Program-made: the position numbers and the translations under genes
The notes under the pieces: generated by a model
The model's database searches: none
Told to the model about the DNA's origin: nothing
The model's input: only the letters and a program-made list of their open reading frames with translations
Shown: positions 9,934-16,510 of the stretch, piece by piece
Numbering within the stretch: position 1 is the stretch's first letter
How the letters are laid out: every line of letters begins with the position of its first letter
DNA from: Lachnospiraceae bacterium
GTDB taxonomy: Bacteria; Bacillota; Clostridia; Lachnospirales; Lachnospiraceae
Direction: 5' to 3'
Length of the DNA: 42,225 bases
Assembly: GCA_017621975.1 (NCBI GenBank)
Contig: JAGARW010000110.1
Coordinates: 1-42,225, forward strand

Positions 9934-10036
9934 AGAAAATCCTTTCAGAAATCGTTCATAAAGTATCTGGTGACAAGGCGGATGCGCAGAGCGCAGAAAA
10001 TATCGATAAAACTATGATAATTGATGTGATGCTCAT

Positions 10037-10065
10037 ATAATAGCATGCAAAAGAAAGCCGGTCAA
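10037..10065 (-). promoter_or_regulatory. Near-consensus sigma-A promoter for the shortened Rpn-like gene
   Basis: On the minus strand TTGACC (10065-10060), a 17-bp spacer and TATTAT (10042-10037), about 100 bp before the start at 9933. Confidence 0.65.
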
Positions 10066-10339
10066 TGAAAAGTTTCCTAAGTTTCTGCAAATTTCAGTTT
10101 TAAAATGAATATGTCTTCCCGAAATACCAATTTATCACTTTTTTGAAAAATATAGAATGGCAGCTTGCGAATAGAAGTATTTTAGTAATCCCCAACAGAA
10201 TCGGACTTTGGGACAAAATGTCCCGAACTTGTGAACACACTCACAAAAAAGCAGATAAATTTTTCTCTCAAAATTGAAATGAGCGGGAAGCCACTTTAGG
10301 GCTTTTCCGCCTTTGCTATTTCTCCGATAAAATCCACAT
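10066..10339. other. AT-rich non-coding stretch with small hairpins
   Basis: No gene is visible between the Rpn-like promoter and the small gene at 10340. The stretch holds a perfect hairpin GGGACA-AAA-TGTCCC (10210-10224, extendable to 10207-10227), a short GTGA/TCAC pair just after it (about 10231-10244), and a stem pairing GCGGGAAGCC with GGCTTTTCCGC (10283-10310, one bulge). The last could be a weak terminator for the minus-strand genes, though the T-run is poor. These may be debris of a mobile element. Confidence 0.4.
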
Positions 10340-10759
10340 TTAGCAAAAATCTATACTATACGATGAGGCGATACACTCGAATGTTTCATCTCTAAAATAA
10401 AATAAATAGTGTTGCAAATTATCATGTGGTGTACATATTTGGATAGGATTAGGAAAATTTTGTTGCCAATCTGAATTGTGTATCAAATAAAATTCTCCCC
10501 ATTTCACACCATATTTCTTGTATCTGGATTGATTGTAAATATAAAAACCCTCATCATTTGGTGCACCAATTCTATACTGATAGCAGTTGTGAAATATTAT
10601 CTTCGCTTTGCTTTTTTCTGTAAAACCTGCATATGAAAAATAGTTAAGAAAAAACGCAATAACAACATTAGACTCATTAACAGATATATGTAATTCGGGA
10701 GCATTAGGTTCTGCATTCCACCCAATATTTAATTGCTCAAAACGTATTTGCTTGTTCAT
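10340..10759 (-). CDS. Hypothetical protein, possibly immunity-like
   Basis: A 139-residue soluble protein that I do not recognise. It is rich in aromatic residues (HNCYQYRIGAPNDEGFYIYN, HYLFYFRDETFECIA), with no signal peptide, membrane span or catalytic motif. Codon and base use is more AT-rich than in the flanking housekeeping genes, which suggests transfer. Its ATG overlaps the TGA of the 36-residue gene upstream by 4 bp (ATGA), so the two are translationally coupled. Small, acidic and aromatic-rich orphan proteins in such islands are often immunity proteins; here that is only a guess. Confidence 0.6.
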   Translation of the reverse strand: MNKQIRFEQLNIGWNAEPNAPELHISVNESNVVIAFFLNYFSYAGFTEKSKAKIIFHNCYQYRIGAPNDEGFYIYNQSRYKKYGVKWGEFYLIHNSDWQQNFPNPIQICTPHDNLQHYLFYFRDETFECIASSYSIDFC

Positions 10760-10866
10760 GCACTTTTCCCTACCAATACTGGTTTTATTTGTTCTCTTAC
10801 TTTCTCCTTTGGTGTGGGTTCGGATTTTTCAGCAAGTCTGACTTCTCTGAAATCCTTTTCAGCCAT
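10756..10866 (-). CDS. 36-residue small protein, mobile-element type
   Basis: A small ORF, charged at its start: MAEKDFREVRLAEKSEP, then TPKEKVRE, ending QIKPVLVGKSA. Its ATG overlaps the end of the upstream gene (stop 10859-10861) by 8 bp and its TGA overlaps the next ATG by 4 bp. The three genes are therefore packed as a translationally coupled unit. The charged N-terminal part resembles small proteins I associate with clostridial integrative elements (recollection, not checked). The last ten residues look unlike the rest and may come from a junction where the original C-terminus was replaced. Confidence 0.55.
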   Translation of the reverse strand: MAEKDFREVRLAEKSEPTPKEKVREQIKPVLVGKSA

Positions 10867-11152
10867 TTTTTTCTTCCTCGTACAGCTTCTTAAAGTTCAG
10901 CCGCAATCGCTTACAGATAAACGCTAAAGATGCTTGCTCCGGGTCGTTGTTCGGGCTGGCGGCTTCGTCAATGGTCTGCACCTGCTTCACCACCACGCCG
11001 TTCACATAGATTTCAAGGTCAGTCATGAGCCGGGGAAAATCCGGGTGCGCCGCCAGTTCATACAAGAGGGAATTGTCCACCCGTTCGCTTTTCAGCGGTT
11101 CAATCATATCGTCACTCAAACGCAGGTCTTTTAAACGTTCCTGTATAGACAA
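10859..11152 (-). CDS. Fragment of an integrative-element accessory protein
   Basis: 97 residues from a TTG at 11152 (or an even less usual codon): SIQERLKDLRLSDDMIEPLK, then LYELAAHPDFPRLMTDLEIY. The frame is open a few codons further upstream (HIEL) to a stop directly before, with no ATG, and reads like the C-terminal part of a longer protein whose front was lost. I associate this type with accessory proteins of clostridial integrative elements, but cannot name a domain with certainty. AAAGGAAAG sits upstream, within the end of the preceding gene, so some translation is possible. Confidence 0.5.
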   Translation of the reverse strand: MSIQERLKDLRLSDDMIEPLKSERVDNSLLYELAAHPDFPRLMTDLEIYVNGVVVKQVQTIDEAASPNNDPEQASLAFICKRLRLNFKKLYEEEKNG

Positions 11153-11178
11153 CTCAATATGTTATCTTTCCTTTATCT

Positions 11179-11484
11179 TTAATCAAATTTTATTTCCTCA
11201 CCACAATCAAAAACTTTAGCATTAAAAAACTGGGCTATCTCAATCAGTTTCCCTTGAATCTCATATGATAAACCGGTACAGCCAATCTTTCCGTTTTCAT
11301 AATAAATCTCGTAGTCATTTTTATAGATAACTCTACCAGGAATTTCAAAATACATTGGCGTACGGGTTAAGGGATTTATCCCCTTTCCTTGTTCTGATAA
11401 TGACAATTCTTTGTCTGATTGCACATATTTTTTCCATTCCTCTAAAGTTATCACTTTCCCTATTCGTTCAACATATATGTCCAT
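11179..11484 (-). CDS. Hypothetical small protein in the accessory island
   Basis: 101 residues starting at an ATG with AAGGAG 9 bp upstream. Soluble, with the stretches GKVITLEEWKKYVQSDKELS, GKGINPLTRTPMYFEIPG and FFNAKVFDCGEEI. No motif I can assign. Its mixed alpha/beta look and place among orphan genes would fit an immunity protein of a polymorphic toxin; this is speculative. No toxin gene is nearby except possibly the Fic protein. Locally AT-rich. Confidence 0.55.
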   Translation of the reverse strand: MDIYVERIGKVITLEEWKKYVQSDKELSLSEQGKGINPLTRTPMYFEIPGRVIYKNDYEIYYENGKIGCTGLSYEIQGKLIEIAQFFNAKVFDCGEEIKFD

Positions 11485-11615
11485 ACAATCTTCTCCTTTT
11501 TCTTATTCTACCACAATTCCGAGAGCGTGGAGATAATGAGTTTTTTGAGCAAATTTCCGGCTTTATGGATATACGGGGCGGGCGGTCATTCAGGTGTAGA
11601 CTTATCTTATTCGTA

Positions 11616-12662
11616 TTAAATACGGACATAGCCCGTAGACGGTCCTGCTCCCACTTTTGCTATATATCCGCTCTTAACCAGTTCTGTTAAAGTTCTTTCC
11701 ACCGTCACTTTGCTTATATCTGGACAAAGTTCCATAAGTTCTTTTTTTGTGATTTTCCCCACTTTTTGGTCTATCATAGCCTTTATCCGGTCTGGTTTTG
11801 ATAAAGCTCTGTTTTTCAAATGCTCCACACGGTTTTCAAATTCGTTGTACGCCTTTAAAATAATTCCGAGATAATATTTTACTAAAGGCGCATAATTATT
11901 TTCATTCTCATGCCAGCCAGCGGAGCTTGCCTGCAATGCTTCATGATAAGTTTCTTTTGTCTTTTCTATCAGCATTTCCATACTCACATATTTGCCGACA
12001 ATGTAACCCGCTTTATAAAACAGCAATAACGTAAGCAATCGGCTCATGCGTCCGTTTCCATCGTTGAAAGGATGAATACAAAGAAAGTCTAATATAAACA
12101 TGGGAATCAATACCAGCTTATCCATATGATCTGCTTCCCATGCTTCCAGAAACCTGCTGCACAGCTCGTCCATAGCTTCTGCGGTTTGAAATGCCGGAAC
12201 CGGTATGAATCTTGCCTTTTGATTGCCTTCTGCGTCAATTTCAGCGATCACATTATCCGAATTTTTATAACTTCCTCCGACAGTTCCCTGCGAATAGGAA
12301 TACAAATCACGATGAAGCTGTAGGATGATGTTCGGTCTTGGAACGATATATTCGTAATTTTCATGAATAACAGCCAAAACATCTCTATATCCGGCGATTT
12401 CCTGCTCTGAACGGTTATAAGGTTCTGATTTTTGACTTACCAGTTCTTCCAACCGCTTATCGCTTGTAAAAATGCCTTCAATTCGATTGGATGCCCCCGT
12501 ACTTTGTATCAGTGCAACTTCAAGCAGTGTTTTCAATTCGTCAATATTCGCTTCAAGAAATAGTTCCTGTTTTCCTTTGTGTTCATGGATACTGGCAATC
12601 ATTTGAACAATTTCTGGTGTAAGAAGCGTTTCTGGCTGCTTTATATAATCAAATCTTCGCAT
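11616..12662 (-). CDS. Fic-family AMP-transferase-like protein with C-terminal winged helix
   Basis: 348 residues. The Fic core motif HPFNDGNGRMSRLL is complete (catalytic His, anion-binding Asn and Arg), so nucleotide transfer, typically AMPylation, is plausible. An (S/T)xxxE-type inhibitory helix, STGASNRIEG, lies ahead of the core, which makes this a class II, self-inhibited Fic protein; no separate antitoxin is needed. The C-terminus (ITKKELMELCPDISKVTVER) is a winged helix-turn-helix. AAGGAG lies 6 bp before the ATG at 12662, so this start is preferred over 12677. A promoter covered by a 13-bp inverted repeat lies upstream, suggesting self-regulation through the winged helix (inference). 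The target protein is unknown. Confidence 0.9.
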   Translation of the reverse strand: MRRFDYIKQPETLLTPEIVQMIASIHEHKGKQELFLEANIDELKTLLEVALIQSTGASNRIEGIFTSDKRLEELVSQKSEPYNRSEQEIAGYRDVLAVIHENYEYIVPRPNIILQLHRDLYSYSQGTVGGSYKNSDNVIAEIDAEGNQKARFIPVPAFQTAEAMDELCSRFLEAWEADHMDKLVLIPMFILDFLCIHPFNDGNGRMSRLLTLLLFYKAGYIVGKYVSMEMLIEKTKETYHEALQASSAGWHENENNYAPLVKYYLGIILKAYNEFENRVEHLKNRALSKPDRIKAMIDQKVGKITKKELMELCPDISKVTVERTLTELVKSGYIAKVGAGPSTGYVRI

Positions 12663-12686
12663 AAGAATCTCCTTCATTTTCGCTTT

Positions 12687-12724
12687 ATCTCCATCATTTT
12701 AGCATGAAATGATGGAGATTCCAA
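12687..12724 (-). promoter_or_regulatory. fic promoter overlapped by a perfect 13-bp inverted repeat
   Basis: Minus-strand promoter TTGGAA (12724-12719), 17-bp spacer, TAAAAT (12701-12696). A perfect palindrome with arms ATCTCCATCATTT (12687-12699) and AAATGATGGAGAT (12707-12719) and a 7-bp centre covers the spacer and the -10 element. A protein bound there would block RNA polymerase. The gene's own winged-helix domain is the obvious candidate ligand. Confidence 0.65.
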
Positions 12725-12758
12725 TAAATATAATGAAGATAAACTCCCCCGAAAAATA

Positions 12759-12805
12759 AAATTTTAAATTCCACCGTCCGCTTGGGCATGCGGAATTTAA
12801 AATTT
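12759..12805. repeat. Perfect 14-bp inverted repeat, terminator-like on both strands
   Basis: Arms AAATTTTAAATTCC (12759-12772) and GGAATTTAAAATTT (12792-12805) enclose a 19-nt loop. CCTTTTT follows on the plus strand and, reading the other way, TTATTTTTC follows on the minus strand. No visible gene ends here on either strand. It may mark the border of the accessory island or be a stray bidirectional terminator. Confidence 0.55.
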
Positions 12806-12840
12806 CCTTTTTCATTGCAGATTATTTTCCCCTCGCCCTC

Positions 12841-12870
12841 TTGACATTCCGCAAAATCCGGTTTTATAAT
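12841..12870 (+). promoter_or_regulatory. Strong sigma-A promoter of the T-box leader
   Basis: TTGACA (12841-12846), 18-bp spacer, TATAAT (12865-12870). Both hexamers are consensus. It faces the T-box leader and away from fic. Confidence 0.75.
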
Positions 12871-12877
12871 ACTACAC

Positions 12878-13187
12878 AAGAGAAAAACGATGACGAAGAC
12901 AGTAGATTTTTTCCAAACGTTGCAGAGAGCCGGAGAGGGTGCGATTCCGGTACCAGTAGGAAATGATTGAACATCACTTCTGAGTTTCAGCATTGAAATT
13001 GCGACGCGCCTTTGAATAACCGGCGCAGGCAAAAATAAATGCTGACGGTGTTCCTCCGTTATGGGAAGCCATATGAACCGGATCGGCTGTATTCTATTAT
13101 TTTATATAGAAGAAACGGGAGTATGCGTAACAGGTGGTAGCATGGAACTTTGGGATCCTTGCCCTTTTACGGGTAAGGGTCTTTTTT
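12878..13187 (+). promoter_or_regulatory. T-box leader RNA with intrinsic terminator; no cognate gene downstream
   Basis: About 310 nt behind a consensus promoter, with no ORF of note. Features that fit a T-box: a purine-rich start with an AGTA loop-E strand (GACAGTAGA), the Stem I element GGTGCGATTCCGG, the 3' GAA strand (ATTGAAATTGCG), and a T-box-like AGGTGGTAGCATGG at about 13132-13145. A terminator follows, pairing GATCCTTGCCC with GGGTAAGGGTC, then T6 (13154-13187). By the GAA-N-NNN register of glyQS the specifier would read TTG (Leu), but this is uncertain. T-boxes sense uncharged tRNA and control synthetase or amino-acid genes; here the next gene is a chemoreceptor with its own promoter. 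Confidence 0.72.
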
Positions 13188-13249
13188 ATTTCATAGGAAA
13201 TTACTCCATTTTGTTTTGTATGAAAGTTGTGTTCCTATGAAATAAAAAA
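13182..13249. repeat. 18-bp perfect inverted repeat after the T-box terminator
   Basis: The strand TTTTTTATTTCATAGGAA (13182-13199) is followed 32 nt later by its exact reverse complement (13232-13249). It starts inside the T-run of the T-box terminator. Its left arm and the bases after it match the tail of the tRNA-Glu terminator near 31117-31146 (26 of 30), so it looks like one end of a dispersed intergenic element. Confidence 0.65.
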
Positions 13250-13250
13250 A

Positions 13251-13345
13251 GCCCTCCGGGCAGGATCGCACTGCGGCGGAGAAGAAAATGTCGCTGATGC
13301 GACCCGCCGCAGGCGGAGAATCCTGCGTGGCAGGATTCTTTTTTG
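13251..13345 (+). terminator. Attenuator-like structure before the second chemoreceptor
   Basis: A final hairpin AATCCTGC-GTG-GCAGGATT (13319-13337) followed by CTTTTTTG is a perfect intrinsic terminator. Upstream lie a small GCCC-TCC-GGGC hairpin (13251-13261) and a 9-bp stem pairing CTGCGGCGG with CCGCCGCAG (13271-13279/13304-13312). CGCAGG (13308-13313) can pair with CCTGCG (13322-13327), and GCAGGAT (13260-13266) with ATCCTGC (13320-13326). Either pairing would break the terminator. No known riboswitch class is recognised. The core recurs before rimP (31440-31476). Confidence 0.6.
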
Positions 13346-13374
13346 TTGATGGGAGGCTGCCTAAATGGTATAAT
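13346..13374 (+). promoter_or_regulatory. Promoter of the second chemoreceptor gene
   Basis: TTGATG (13346-13351), 17-bp spacer ending in TGG, and TATAAT (13369-13374): an extended -10 promoter placed directly behind the upstream terminator. The receptor gene therefore need not depend on the T-box transcript. Confidence 0.65.
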
Positions 13375-13408
13375 ATGACATAAGAAGGTGAAGCTGGGAG
13401 GGATTACA

Positions 13409-15478
13409 TTGAAGATCAAAAAAATGGGTACGAAGCTGCTTTTGGGGATTCTGCCTCCGGTCGTGATCGGGATGATCGCGCTGGCGCTGATCAGCGAACA
13501 GAGCGCGCAGGCGATCATTACGGAACAGATGCAGGGGAGAATGGTGTCCGAACTGAACGCGCAGAGCTCGATCATTTCAAACGAGATGGCTGTGATTTCC
13601 AATACGACGCAGAATCTGTCGGGTTCGGTATCCAATTCTTATAAAGGGAGCACGCCTTATATTCTGGAATCCACGCTGAGGCAGGTCGTGGAAGAGAACG
13701 AATCGATTCTTGGCTGCGGTATCTGGTTTGAACCGAATGTTTACAAATCGGCGGAGACCTATTACGGACCTTACGTTTACAGGGACGGTCCCACCGGAGC
13801 GAACTTAAGCCTTACATACGACTACAGCAATGCGGATTACGATTACTTCAATCAGGAATATTATCTGATGTCAAAAGAAGTGAAGGAGCCGGTCTTTACG
13901 GAGCCTTATTATGACGAGGCGAAGGCGAAGGTCGTCATTACGTGTACGGCGCCGATGTACAATACGGTCGGCAATTATATCGGCTGCGTGACGATCGATA
14001 CGGAGCTGTCGACGATCCAGACGATCATTAACGAAGTTAAGGTAGGAGAGAACGGAGACGCGATGCTCATTATCGGCGACTGCGGTTCTTATCTGAGCTG
14101 TCCGGATCTTTCCAAGGTGGAAGGCGGCATGAGCATTCTGGACGAAGAAAACGAGTCGCTGCGGCAGGCGGGACAGACGATCATGGAAACGGAGAGCGGC
14201 GAGACCGCTTATTCCGAGTCGGGCGAAACCTACAGGCTTTATTATGAGACGATACCGGGCGTCGACTGGCGGATCATTATCCGCATACCGGAGTCGGATA
14301 TGCGTGCGCCGATCGATCAGCTTCTTCATCTTCTTACCGCCGTATGCATCGCCGCGATCGCGGTTTCGGTTCTGGTGATCATTATTCAGGTAAGAAATAT
14401 TTCCAAGGGACTGAAGAAGGTGCATCGCTTTGCGGAGACGCTGGCGGAAGGAGATTTTACCGTACCGCCGATGCCGATCAAAAGAGCGGACGAGCTCGGG
14501 CGGATGGGACGCTCCCTAAACGCGATGTATGAAAGCAACAAGGATGTGCTCATGCATATTTCCGAGCATGCCGGAAACATCAATGCTTCCAGCGTCAGCC
14601 TGAATGAAGCGGCGGACGAGCTTGGCGGACAGTTTGAAGAGATTGCGGATCTGATGAACGGCGTCAACGAAGCGATGATGTCGGTAAGCGCTTCCACGCA
14701 GGAAGTCAACGCCTCCGCAGAGGAGGTATCTTCTTCTGTCAATGTACTTGCGGGCGAAACGGAGAAGAGCCTTGCTATGGCGCAGGAAATCAAAAAGCGC
14801 GCTGCGGATATCGAAGCGGACAGCAAGGCGTCCTATGACCATGCGACTGCGCTTTCCGCTGCATATGAAGAAAACCTGAAAAAGAGCATTGAAAACGCAA
14901 AAGTCGTGGAATCGATCGGCAAGCTGGCGGAGGTGATTTCCGATATTGCGGGGCAGATCAATCTGCTTTCCCTGAATGCGTCGATCGAAGCGGCGAGAGC
15001 CGGAGAAGCGGGGAGAGGATTTGCGGTCGTGGCGACGGAGATCGGCAAGATGGCGGGCGATACGTCGAACGCGGTCGGCGAGATCCAGAAAACGGTGGAA
15101 GAGGTAAAGAGCGCCTTTGATCTGCTGACGGCGGATTCCGGGTCGCTGATTACATTTCTGAAAGAAACGGTAACGCCGGATTATGATAAATTTGTCGGCG
15201 TGGCAAAGCAGTACGGCGCCGACGCGGTTTCCATTCAGGAAAATTCTTCCCATATTTCCAATATGGCGGGCAATATTGAGCAGATCATGGGAGAGGTTGC
15301 GGGCGCGGTGCAAAACATTGCGGAATCCACGCAGGAGACGGCAGACAGCAGCAGCCGGATCATGGAGACGGTAAGCCGGGTATCTGCAGTCGTAGAGCAG
15401 GTATCAAAAATGTCCGCGCAGCAGGAAGAGATTGCCGGCAGCTTAAACGAAGTCGTAGGAAAATTCAAACTGGATTGA
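13409..15478 (+). CDS. Methyl-accepting chemotaxis protein with dCache-type sensor
   Basis: A membrane chemoreceptor of 689 residues from a TTG start at 13409, chosen because GGGAGGG lies 6 bp before it. An in-frame GTG at 13388 has no comparable site. An N-terminal membrane helix is followed by a large extracellular region of the double-Cache type (ILGCGIWFEPNVY, YFNQEYYLMSKEVKEPVFTE, GCVTIDTELSTIQTI, PGVDWRIIIRIPES). Then come a second helix (LLTAVCIAAIAVSVLVIII), HAMP, and a signalling coiled coil with [20 protein letters not shown] at its tip. dCache domains commonly bind amino acids or other small metabolites; the ligand here is unknown. It lies apart from any che operon and has its own promoter. 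Confidence 0.93.
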   Translation: MKIKKMGTKLLLGILPPVVIGMIALALISEQSAQAIITEQMQGRMVSELNAQSSIISNEMAVISNTTQNLSGSVSNSYKGSTPYILESTLRQVVEENESILGCGIWFEPNVYKSAETYYGPYVYRDGPTGANLSLTYDYSNADYDYFNQEYYLMSKEVKEPVFTEPYYDEAKAKVVITCTAPMYNTVGNYIGCVTIDTELSTIQTIINEVKVGENGDAMLIIGDCGSYLSCPDLSKVEGGMSILDEENESLRQAGQTIMETESGETAYSESGETYRLYYETIPGVDWRIIIRIPESDMRAPIDQLLHLLTAVCIAAIAVSVLVIIIQVRNISKGLKKVHRFAETLAEGDFTVPPMPIKRADELGRMGRSLNAMYESNKDVLMHISEHAGNINASSVSLNEAADELGGQFEEIADLMNGVNEAMMSVSASTQEVNASAEEVSSSVNVLAGETEKSLAMAQEIKKRAADIEADSKASYDHATALSAAYEENLKKSIENAKVVESIGKLAEVISDIAGQINLLSLNASIEAARAGEAGRGFAVVATEIGKMAGDTSNAVGEIQKTVEEVKSAFDLLTADSGSLITFLKETVTPDYDKFVGVAKQYGADAVSIQENSSHISNMAGNIEQIMGEVAGAVQNIAESTQETADSSSRIMETVSRVSAVVEQVSKMSAQQEEIAGSLNEVVGKFKLD

Positions 15479-15493
15479 TGAAATTGCACTTTT

Positions 15494-15528
15494 CTCCTTC
15501 CCTTTTGTGTGTTACAATAGGGAAGGAG
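15494..15528 (+). promoter_or_regulatory. Inverted repeat able to hide the deacetylase ribosome binding site
   Basis: CTCCTTCCC (15494-15502) and GGGAAGGAG (15520-15528) pair perfectly across a 17-nt loop. The right arm is the Shine-Dalgarno sequence of the next gene. The loop contains TGTTACAAT, an extended -10 look-alike, but a start from it would fall inside the ribosome site. The simpler reading is RNA folding on read-through from the chemoreceptor gene. Confidence 0.45.
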
Positions 15529-15539
15529 TTTGTTTACTT

Positions 15540-16481
15540 ATGTCGGATGCTATGCGTAATAATAGAAAAAAGAGGATACGGTTTCTGAAAAGACTGATAC
15601 TTTCCGTCCTTGCGGCGGCGATTTTGCTGCCGACAGCGGTCAGCATCGTTCTGGGCGTCCGGGTTCATTTCCTGAGGCGCGAGCTTTCACAGATGCAGAA
15701 AGCGCTGGAAGCGCAGGAGGCGGCTATGACGGCGCAGACGGCAGGAGATGCGGCGCAGACGCCGGATATAGAAGCGCAGGGGGAATTGACGGAAGAGGAC
15801 AGCATCAGGACGTGGGAGTCGGAAGCAAAGCCTGCCGCAGGAACGTATTCCGGTCTTCATAAGGTGTATCTGACATTTGACGACGGACCGAGCATTTATA
15901 CGGATGAGATTCTGGATATTTTGAAGGAGTATGACGTGAAGGCGACCTTTTTTGTCGTTGGAAAGGACAAGGCGGCATACGAGGGAGCTTACCGCAGGAT
16001 TCTGGAAGAGGGACATACGCTCGGTATGCATTCTTACAGTCATGCATATCAGGAAATATACAGCTCAAAGGAAGCGTTCATCCGGGATGTGAACGAGCTT
16101 TCGGATTATCTGCACGAGGTGACGGGCAAGTATCCGGATATTTATCGTTTTCCGGGCGGCAGCAGCAATCGTGTCAGCACGGTCGATATAGAAGAATTAA
16201 AGGAGTATTTGACCGAGATCGGCGTCACATGGTATGATTGGAACGTTTCAAGCGGCGACGCGACCGGACACCTCAGCAAAGAGAAGATTATACAGAATTG
16301 TACGACCGGACTGGAAAATTACGGAGAAGCCGTTATTCTGCTCCATGATGCGGCGGATAAGAAGTCGACGGTAGAGGCGCTGCCGGAAATGATTGAAACG
16401 ATACTTGAAATGGAAGATACGGTAATTGTGCCGATTACGGCGGACACGATTCCGATACAGCACAAAGCTGCAAATTCATAA
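15540..16481 (+). CDS. Membrane-anchored polysaccharide deacetylase (NodB/CE4)
   Basis: A cell-wall-facing deacetylase of 313 residues, probably acting on peptidoglycan N-acetyl groups. A basic N-terminus (RNNRKKRIRFLKR) and one membrane helix (LILSVLAAAILLPTAVSIVL) leave the enzyme outside. A coiled, Ala/Gln-rich linker precedes the NodB domain. All five CE4 motifs are visible: TFDDGPS, MHSYSH, RFPGGSSN, DWNVSSGDA and ILLHD, including the metal-binding Asp-His-His. The ATG at 15540 lies 11 bp after GGAAGGAG; an ATG 12 bp later is possible. The bactofilin gene follows after 29 bp, suggesting a joint role in wall shaping. GlcNAc versus MurNAc specificity cannot be read. Confidence 0.92.
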   Translation: MSDAMRNNRKKRIRFLKRLILSVLAAAILLPTAVSIVLGVRVHFLRRELSQMQKALEAQEAAMTAQTAGDAAQTPDIEAQGELTEEDSIRTWESEAKPAAGTYSGLHKVYLTFDDGPSIYTDEILDILKEYDVKATFFVVGKDKAAYEGAYRRILEEGHTLGMHSYSHAYQEIYSSKEAFIRDVNELSDYLHEVTGKYPDIYRFPGGSSNRVSTVDIEELKEYLTEIGVTWYDWNVSSGDATGHLSKEKIIQNCTTGLENYGEAVILLHDAADKKSTVEALPEMIETILEMEDTVIVPITADTIPIQHKAANS

Positions 16482-16510
16482 CAGGATACAAAGGAATGGA
16501 GGATATAAAA

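Noticed and set aside
10207..10310. Hairpin cluster as an origin of transfer
   Set aside because: Hairpins alone are not enough; no relaxase gene or nick-site motif is visible.
13251..13346. c-di-GMP riboswitch before the second chemoreceptor
   Set aside because: The conserved class I or II c-di-GMP aptamer motifs are not present; only an attenuator-like structure is supported.
15505..15518. TGTTACAAT as promoter of the deacetylase gene
   Set aside because: Transcription from it would begin inside the ribosome binding site at about 15525, and no -35 is present.
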